The translations under genes were made by a program, and so were the position numbers. From NCBI GenBank assembly GCA_018902385.1, contig JABSSW010000007.1, positions 248,001 to 312,000 on the forward strand: a stretch of 64,000 bases of DNA, given 5' to 3'. Numbering within the stretch: the first letter of the stretch is position 1; each line of letters begins with the position of its first letter. Positions 57,078 to 64,000 of this stretch are shown here, in pieces. The notes beneath the pieces are model-generated. The model searched no databases, was not told the DNA's origin, and saw nothing but the letters and a program-made list of their open reading frames with translations. The stretch is from Physcia stellaris. Taxonomy: Eukaryota; Ascomycota; Lecanoromycetes; Caliciales; Physciaceae.

Positions 57078-57667
57078 AAATAATGGGATTATGATATCAG
57101 TGATGAGGGATTTGTAAGATACGGCATTTTTTGGACGAGAATTCATTAGCGTGGTGTTGGGGATATCTACTTAGCAATGGGAGACTTGGAGGGCGTTATC
57201 AACAACCATAAGTACGAAGGTGTTATAAAGTAGGTGTCGGGGTCGATGGTTAAGAGGGGTAGTTCTATTGCTTGCTCTGATATTTTTGTGACGCTTTCCA
57301 AATAGAATAAAATTAAGTAAAAGAATAAGATCAAAGTTTACACGACTTTGGGAATATACCAGTCATCCGTATCATCTTGCCGTAGTGAAAAGTGCCATGC
57401 GCCAGCCAAAAGACAGAGGTAATCAAAGGTAAGAGATGCTATCTTCACCGACCAAAAGGAGAAACTGAATCTGCGTATCTGAGTCAGGTAGGAATTCCCT
57501 CGTGGCCTCCGAACAAAACACACGATAGCCGGAGTCCAGAAAATGGAGCAGTTTGATCCCGTCCCCTATCCACAAATCATGAGAAGAGCAGCTAGATCCT
57601 GACTCGGGCGCCTATCAGTTAAGAAATAAGGAGGCTATATGCAAAAAGCTTTAAAATGCGTAAAGTT
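57078..57667 (+). other. Convergent spacer between KIN17 and the YTP1-like gene
   Basis: About 590 bp with only short motif-free frames (for example 57523-57338 minus). Probably the two 3' UTRs. Confidence 0.5.
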
Positions 57668-59286
57668 CTATGCTGCCCTACCATTCGCCTCCCTCATCCC
57701 CACCTTCGGAGTCTCCGGATCATCGTCATCGCTCATAAGTCCCTCCAGCTCGAACTCCTCTGCATCTCTGACACGACTGCCGTCAACCGCGTGCCCATTT
57801 ACTGCTGGATGGCCATTTACGGGTACGCTTTTGGTCTTGGGGTCTAAGGGCCAGGCGTGAGTAGCGTAGAGGTGGAGAAGCATGCACACGAAGAGAAACA
57901 TCATGAAGGCCACGCTGTAGAGGATGAGGATGTAAGAGACGTGAGAGACGTGAGCGGTGGCGAGCATGGCCATTTGCTCTTCTGTTGCGCCCATGAAGAG
58001 GAGGCCTGAGGTGTAGAGGAGCTGGAGGGGCCATTAGCGTCATGCTTGGGACATCTCGTTAAGCAAGAAAGCAAGAGAAAGGGGAAGGAGAGAAGGAAGA
58101 GAGACAAGTAGGGCTCGACTCACGAAAGGCGTAAGATACTGCCAGCTATTGATGTCCTCCTGGTCTTTCTCGGATATGGTATTCCGATCCCTCAGCACGA
58201 ACGAGATCTCTACGATTCGTGCCGCTCCGGCAGCCATCAGTGTCCATCCGAATACTGTATGCACATGCGTGCTCAGTTCCAAACCTTGAGGGTGCGCGCT
58301 CATCGCCCATCCTGTCAGGAGTATCACGATCCCAGGCACCAGGTTCCTCTTCGGCCGCCCGTCTCTCTTCCTGCTGAGCCATATCCCCAGTAGTCCGGCG
58401 CACCACCACACGATCCCCATGCTTGTATGCTGCAGATCGTTCTTCACCCATGCCGTGCCCCAGCGATGTTCCGTAAAGGTATTCACGCAACCCCATGCAG
58501 CGATAAGCATTGAATCGAAGAACTCCTGACTGCGTCCTGTCCGCGCGAGCCACAATTGGCCTACCAGTAATAAGATTGTGAGGATGATGCCGTACCCAAT
58601 AAATGCGCTGCCCATGATGAAATGAGCGAGACATTGCCCCAGATGGTCACCCCTGCAGAACCCCAGCGCTGTAATGCCCCCGAACAGCATCTGGACCCAG
58701 CTCACTACCGGCATCGTTTTTCCAACTACGCCATGTGCAAGGACTACGTATCGCCGTATGCGCCCATGGACGCCCCTTTCGAGGTGGAGCTTGAGGTATA
58801 TCCCGAAGACGACTTGGGCGACAAGCATTAGCATTAGGATGGAGGCGAAGGAGGCGTGGATGTTAGGTGCAAATTGGCGCCCGCCGTGGGCGTGGCCCAG
58901 GAAGTAGCCTACGATGGCGAGGATGGTGCCGATGACTTGGACAGGGACGTGGAAGCGGGAGCGAATGATCTGAAGAAGGCAAGGCGTCAATTGAGAAGCT
59001 CTGGATTAGACAGGAAAAAGGGTAAGGAGACGAACCCCAAGAACCATGCCGGTAGGAAAGATGATCCCGAAGGAGAGGATTTGTATAATGATGTGTACCC
59101 ATAACGTGGCATCCTAGCATAAGACTCAGATCTAATCTTCGATATTCGTAGAGGTCGATGCCGTACAATGGGGTCCGGAGATATCCCTTCACCTTCTGGT
59201 ATCTTATCATCATGGTGCTCGTGTGATAAAGCTTGCTGGGACAGTATCGCGCAGACCAGGAAAGCTTGTAGGGAAAAGGAGGGCAT
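57668..59286 (-). CDS. YTP1-like multi-spanning membrane protein
   Basis: Integral membrane protein of the fungal Ytp1 family (cytochrome b561-like and Ytp1 C-terminal regions); the biochemical role is not known. Exons 59286-59167, 59113-59036, 58969-58124 and 58021-57668 give about 465 aa. The start MPSFSLQAFLVCAILSQQAL is a signal peptide, followed by a His-rich luminal stretch (SHEHHDDKIPEGEG). Membrane helices follow in order: TLWVHIIIQILSFGIIFPTG; VIGTILAIVGYFLGHAHGG; IHASFASILMLMLVAQVVFG; AHGVVGKTMPVVSWVQMLFG; FIMGSAFIGYGIILTILLL; then, after STHVHTVFGWTLMAAGAARI, the last exon supplies LLYTSGLLFMGATEEQMAML and ILILYSVAFMMFLFVCMLL. His residues in HGGRQF, IHASF and AHGVVGK could be haem ligands by analogy. 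The tail is acidic. An in-frame ATG lies 13 codons upstream. Confidence 0.9.
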
Positions 59287-60182
59287 GGCGGTTAGCTGTA
59301 ATCGAGCAGTGGACACGACCATCATCCGGTAAGGCGCAAGGTCGATGGCAGCCTCATTGGAAAATCCAGAGAGCTGATGCCAGCATGCTAACCTAACTAG
59401 GCGGCTTTCGAGGATGTGGAACTTAGCAAAATATCGTATATGCTCATGAAGAACTGGAACTTTCGCCGTGGGGTTGTCTCGAGTAAGCTCCGTCAGAGCC
59501 GGCTTTCGGCCCGATAGGATGAGGGAGTTGAGTACATTAAGGTAAGGTACATGTAACTAAAGTACTGCAACTTCAACAAAATACGACAGTACGTGAACAA
59601 CTCCAAAGTATTTGTTCAGTGTTCAACCTATGAAAACTAGACTACATTTGACACTAGGGTTCGAAAGTATTATCTGCTGAATAGGTGGCTGAGACTACCT
59701 CATATCATGTCAATAAGTACAATCGTTAACGTTGAGCATTTCGTATCTTCATCCCGCTCCTCGCACTGCCCAAAATCCCCGACTTTTCTCGAATCTTCAA
59801 TCATATCTAACATACAGGTTCCTGTCCAATGCATGGACAGTTGCTCGCTAAGCACAGTCAGTTCGGAAGTGATATTCGAGCGTTGTCGTGCTCAATTTCC
59901 TGAGGTGTTCCGATTGGTCCATCCATATGTGTGTGTTCATATAATCATGGACAAAGCCCCAATTGGGGCGGCGCGACATTACTTCTTTTCAACGGAAAAT
60001 AAGCTTTCAAGGTGAAGTAGGTGCTTGACGAGCCGTCACCGAGTGTAGAACAGTGGGTTCGGTAGTCGATTATGCAGAATCATTGGTCGATTATGCACCC
60101 GAGCGTAGCACAAGATTAGCGAAATAAAGCATTCTCGCGATCGATCTAGAAGACTTAAACAGCCAATGACTTCTCTTCAAAG
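59287..60182 (+). other. Intergenic stretch without a supported gene
   Basis: About 0.9 kb. The frame 59707-60015 has no motif. The first part is the promoter of the YTP1-like gene; the last is downstream of the tetraspan gene. Confidence 0.5.
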
Positions 60183-61529
60183 TCACCGATCCACTACAGG
60201 CGTTCTTGCAGGTGATCTGACAGATGCGGCTCGCCTGCCCTGGTAAGCATCCATGCTTCCCCTTTCTCCCGCCTCAAGGATGAAATTCGGGATAGGTGGT
60301 GTTTCGCCGACTGGCGACGTCGGCGCCGTCCTGAAATCGAAATAGCTTTCCGACCTGATGAGTGGACTGGGACTTGATGGGAGACTCCCTGAACGCATTC
60401 TCCGTAGTATGCGCTCATTCACAAGAGCACCAGCAACAGGGGCGGCGAGTAGGACGGTTCCTGACGAGGCGGTCGGGGGTGGTGTGGGGCTGCAGGTACG
60501 GAACAGGGGGTGAATGTGGTCTTCGCCTGAAGGGGCGCGTTGCCTTGATGGAGGTCGCGAATAGCTAGGTTGCGGGAGCGGACTAGGTGGTGGCGAGGAT
60601 TCAGGTGAGGTAGGAGTGAAGAAGGGGCCCTCGAGAGCCTTTGCTGGTGAAGGCGATCGAGATCCGGGAATAGGTTCCAAACCTGGCTTTTTCAATAGAG
60701 GCGACGAATGGTGGACTGTTTCTCTAATATGAGGCGCCACCGTCGACGTATCCCATGAGTCGAAACCTTCGCTATCTTGGGAGGGGCGCGCAGTGGTAGA
60801 GTTGTCGAACGAGGAGCTGCGAGAGTATCGTGGAATGGAGGACTGACGAATCAATCTGGTTTTGGACGTGTTATGGCGTGTCACTATCGAAAGCGAGGAA
60901 CGACGAGTGCTAGGCCCTTCCGATGCGGTGGCTGATGCTGGTGTTGAAAAGCTGACTTCCCTGAACGGATTTGAGTGAATAGTAGTTGCAGTAGCTGGCC
61001 TGCTCGATTCTTCCTCCGCGACGGACATCTGAAGTTCTGGCTGTATTGGGGCTGGCAGCTGATGTAAAGTCGGGTCTCGAACCCACAAGAGACAAACCAA
61101 GAAGAGTACCTGAGAAAGGATAGCCAGGCCGTAGACAACAATAATAATGAGCATAAAGTTGCGTGGGTCTGTCCCTAGGATCAACCCATGAAAAGTGTCA
61201 ATCCTGTTATAAGTCCAGCCCAAAGTGAACCCAATCGCTGTGGCGGCGAGAAAGGTAATCGTGATGCTGGTCAATGTAAGGCATGTCTGCCTTCTTGGAC
61301 GAGATACAATGGATCCGTTGCGTCCTCTTTTTTGAACGTGAAGGAAGAGCAACGCACTCGTCATGCACAGAGATATACATTGAACAATGACAGCGGCGAC
61401 TGAAAGAGTAGATACTTTTTGCGCCTGAGGTGTGAGAAAGGAAGCTAGTAGAATGGCCAGAACAGTAACAGCAACTGTGAAAATGATTGCTACAACACCA
61501 GAAAGGCTGATGGCCAATTTTCGAGACAT
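60183..61529 (-). CDS. Four-helix membrane protein with long cytosolic tail (unknown function)
   Basis: Single-exon frame of about 448 aa starting MSRKLAISLSG. Four hydrophobic helices lie in the first 165 residues: VVAIIFTVAVTVLAILLASF, VAAVIVQCISLCMTSALLF, TLTSITITFLAATAIGFTLG and FMLIIIVVYGLAILSQVLFL. The remaining 280 residues are disordered and rich in Ser, Pro, Thr and Arg, with many SP/TP pairs (SPSPAKALEG, SPESSPPPSPLPQPS) that look like phosphorylation sites. The overall plan resembles fungal plasma-membrane tetraspan or MARVEL-like proteins, but I see no diagnostic motif. The frame could extend five codons upstream without an ATG. Confidence 0.75.
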   Translation of the reverse strand: MSRKLAISLSGVVAIIFTVAVTVLAILLASFLTPQAQKVSTLSVAAVIVQCISLCMTSALLFLHVQKRGRNGSIVSRPRRQTCLTLTSITITFLAATAIGFTLGWTYNRIDTFHGLILGTDPRNFMLIIIVVYGLAILSQVLFLVCLLWVRDPTLHQLPAPIQPELQMSVAEEESSRPATATTIHSNPFREVSFSTPASATASEGPSTRRSSLSIVTRHNTSKTRLIRQSSIPRYSRSSSFDNSTTARPSQDSEGFDSWDTSTVAPHIRETVHHSSPLLKKPGLEPIPGSRSPSPAKALEGPFFTPTSPESSPPPSPLPQPSYSRPPSRQRAPSGEDHIHPLFRTCSPTPPPTASSGTVLLAAPVAGALVNERILRRMRSGSLPSSPSPLIRSESYFDFRTAPTSPVGETPPIPNFILEAGERGSMDAYQGRRAASVRSPARTPVVDR

Positions 61530-62522
61530 TATAACGTCCAATATCGCTTAGGTTCACATGTATCGAGATCCTTGGAGCTTTGCTGACGTCGGACCTTTAA
61601 AGTGGTTCCTGAGCAACCAGGGCCAAAGTCAACTACCGCACTAACGTCAAAGGGTCCAGCATCCCAGTTGAGCGTGTGTATTGTCGGAGAGATGTTTCGT
61701 CGTCGGTGATGGCAATGGCTGGGAAGACCAGAGTATCGGGTCCTCTTGCGGCTGATCGCGTTGGGAGCAACCGCGTCGAACGAAAAGACGGGCTTAACGA
61801 GCGGATAAGAATAAAGGTCGCCTTTAGGGATTTATGAGCAGCGGCAATAGCAGGATGGAGGTGGTATAGAGAAGAGAGGTATATCCTGCTCAGAGGTTGT
61901 TTATGTAGTGAGGTGACGAGGTGAAGAGTCTCGAACGCGTCGAGAATTGGGAGATGCGCAATGACCTCGAGCAGCAAGTGGCTGCAGAAAGAAAATATGG
62001 CAGCTCGCCAGGTTAGACACAAGGCTAGATTAGACAGGTCACTTCTGCGGCCTTATGCTGCAGGTCGATCGAACTTAGAATAGAAAGGCCTCAGATACGG
62101 CCGATGACGTGGTTCAAGCGATTGAAGAGACGCAGTCAATGGAAGATTTACAAGAAGAACAACAAACACCACGATGAGGGAAAGGAACAATGGATGAACC
62201 AAGTGAAGGTGGGAAGACAGCCATGTTGTGCAGCGGCGTGTGTGTTTGCCGGTCCAACCGTATTGTTTATGAGGGATTCGGTCAACGCGTTCTGGCGTTG
62301 TTTTCGTTCAGCAGAGGTGCAGATTTTCACCAGGTTTGACATGCATCGAACAAGGATGAGGGAACGCGATTTCGTGTTTTCGGCACCAACCTGATGCAGC
62401 ATAGGCAGTTCTAGCATCACCGTTTTCTGTCTCAGCCCCGAACTTCCCCGAAAGCTTCAGGACTTTTAGACGAGGATCCTCCGCATCACGTGACTGGAGG
62501 AGATGAACCACTGAATTGGCGG
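61530..62522 (+). other. Intergenic stretch before the degenerate transposon
   Basis: About 1 kb of ordinary composition with motif-free frames on both strands (62022-61633 minus, 62104-62394 plus, 62616-62308 minus). It includes the promoter of the tetraspan gene. The composition changes sharply at about 62,523. Confidence 0.5.
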
Positions 62523-64000
62523 ATGCTTCTATACTGCAGACGTTTTTTATTTTTAGTAATATCAGAGAAGTCTGCTCAGTCACTGCAATCTTCATCATAT
62601 GCAAATCGTGTCTCAAATCATTTTAAATGTGACTCATATAATAAACAGCGAAAAAAGCATTCTTCTCAAATAGATTTCGTTGTCGCAATCTCGTCGTCGT
62701 CGAATTTCTGTATAATGCTTTTTGATGTTTTGATATTCTGAATTACTATTTATCATTTATTTTTTCGTCTTCTTTTTTTCGTCGTCGATATTTCGTCGTC
62801 GCTTTCGAGAAATTAATTTTTTTTCGAGCAATTTCGTCGTTTTTTTGTGCAGTTTCAATATCGTCGTTTGCGCTCCTTTTTGACGAATGAAATCAGTGAG
62901 ATTGCTCAACTGATCTAATCATCGATTCAGAATGGGGGATCGTTTTTTCGAAAATCAGTTCGTCATGTTTTCACATAATTCGTAATATTTATTTTTGATG
63001 TCGTCAAGAATTTTTTTCACTTTTAGCAAATGTCGATTGAAATTTTCAATGACGTCATGAACGCTCTCGCTGACTCATTTTTTATTGATGATTTCGTAAA
63101 TTTCGAATTTTTTCTCGTCGAAGTCAAACGCGAAACGATTTCAATTCTCGTTTTTGACGCAATCGAACAAAATGTTTTGATGTCATATATGACGACACGA
63201 AAGCTGATATTGTCGATAAAACAAACAATCGTTGTCAACAAAACAAACGATTTTGTTTTTCACGTCAAAAACGTTTTTTTCATTTTCAATAATTTTGTCA
63301 ATTCGTTTCAATTTTTCGCTCATGAATTGTTGTACAAAATCAAAAAAGCGAACTAATTGAAATCACGAAAAACATCAAAACGTTTTCGTAATACGAAATT
63401 TCGAAATCGTTTTTTGAACACGTTGACGTCATTGATCATCGATGTGATTGACGTGACGAACGATTTTCGTCAACGAAAATTGAAACATTGCATTTTTTTT
63501 TGAATATTTGTTAGCGAATATCATTCAAATAATGTGAAAATAATTCATTTTTCGCGTGCGTTTTGAAAAAATGATGTCACGATTTCATCGCATTTGTAAT
63601 CATGCATTGAAACAATAAATTCGAATGTTGACGAACATAATTGATTCATTTTTCACGCGTTAATCATCATTTTCGTTTGATGTATTCATGCATTTTGTCG
63701 TCAAAAACGACAGCGAAAATCTCGTTGATATTGTTTTCGCAATTTTCACGAATCTTGCGAAAATACAACGTTTTGTAAAAATGTTTTTTCGATTTTTTGC
63801 ATCGATTTTTTGCAAATTGACGATTGAATGTTCGTTTCGAATGTGTTTTGCACAAAAAGTGCGACACTATTTGTTCGTCGATTTCGAAATTTTTGAAAGC
63901 AAATTGTATTGTTCGTTGTTCGATCGTTGAGTCATCGATAATAGCGTATCGAAAAATTCACATTTTACATCATTTTTTGACGCATATAAAAAAAATAACA
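62523..64000 (-). mobile_element. Degenerate Mutator-like (MULE) DNA transposon, transposase C-terminal part
   Basis: Read on the minus strand, from the window edge leftwards. Pieces of a fungal MULE transposase follow in order, with stop codons between: NINEIFAVVFDDKMHEYIKR and LTREK, YVRQHSNLLFQCMITNA (about 63,740-63,590), then DDQ-RQRVQKTISKFRI (about 63,440-63,395), FFDFVQQFMSEKLKRIDKII, and the SWIM zinc finger VDNDCLFYRQYQLSCRHI (about 63,240-63,190), followed by HQNILFDCV. In intact relatives the finger reads LPCRHI and is followed by W; here P is S and W is TGA. Several other TGA codons also sit where Trp is expected. From about 62,939 to the edge there is no CC or GG. The element continues beyond 64,000, so no terminal inverted repeat or target duplication can be seen. 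It is inactive. Confidence 0.8.

Noticed and set aside
63030-63356. 108-codon plus-strand frame in the AT-rich edge
   Set aside because: The opposite strand encodes the recognisable SWIM finger of the transposase; this frame is its shadow in CC/GG-free DNA.
62523-64000. Retrotransposon (LTR or LINE) as the identity of the right-edge element
   Set aside because: No reverse transcriptase, integrase or gag-like motif found; the SWIM finger and upstream blocks fit a MULE DNA transposon.
62523-64000. Classic CpA-type RIP as the explanation
   Set aside because: CA and TG stay common and the altered codons are TGA from TGG and TCN from CCN, which point to CpC rather than CpA.
1-64000. CRISPR arrays, rRNA or tRNA genes
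   Set aside because: No regularly spaced direct repeats, no rRNA-like conserved blocks and no convincing tRNA A/B box pairs were seen by eye; a tRNA scan was not possible.

Overview
The window looks like a gene-dense chromosomal segment from a filamentous ascomycete (Pezizomycotina). Genes are broken by many short introns (mostly 48-110 nt) with GTRNGT-like donors, CTRAC/CTGAC-like branch sites and YAG acceptors. The encoded families include ATG101, an Epl1/Rkm4/Kae1 set, calcineurin B, complex I subunits, a YTP1-like protein and a fungal STAND-type N-terminal domain. The class within Pezizomycotina cannot be resolved from this sequence. All gene models here were read by eye from splice signals and protein-family similarity; no database search was run.

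Layout. 1-2.1 kb: the 5' part of eEF1B-gamma diverges from the mitochondrial ribosomal protein gene MRPS9. 2.1-15.4 kb is sparse and accessory-looking: a possible small secreted protein, a STAND-N/G-alpha-like fusion with apparently dead nucleotide-binding motifs (4774-6805), an orphan membrane protein, a degenerate secreted-protein candidate, a 5-kb desert and one Gln-rich conserved fungal gene (14058-15352). 15.4-18.8 kb is noncoding and holds an AT-rich, internally duplicated island with almost no CC or GG dinucleotides.

18.8-61.5 kb is a core housekeeping block with many head-to-head pairs sharing short promoters: CNB1/EPL1, RKM4/KAE1, BUD31/NDUFA6-type complex I subunit, PEX3/ATG101, YOP1/RFX1, a DOC-like protein/AOS1, and BRE1/BDP1. 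GAL83 (SNF1 beta), RPC19, KIN17, a YTP1-like gene and several conserved unknowns complete it. Themes include chromatin and ubiquitin signalling (EPL1, BRE1, AOS1), Pol I/III transcription (RPC19, BDP1), calcium and carbon signalling (CNB1, GAL83) and organelle biology (PEX3, YOP1, ATG101).

62.5-64.0 kb: the right edge runs into a degenerate Mutator-like (MULE) DNA transposon on the minus strand. I can follow its transposase C-terminal half, including a SWIM zinc finger. It carries a striking mutational footprint: no CC or GG dinucleotide from about 62,939 to the window end, with CA and CG kept. This points to a C-to-T hypermutation acting on CpC rather than the textbook CpA of repeat-induced point mutation (RIP). 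The island at 16.4-16.8 kb shows the same signature. This is the most unusual signal in the window.
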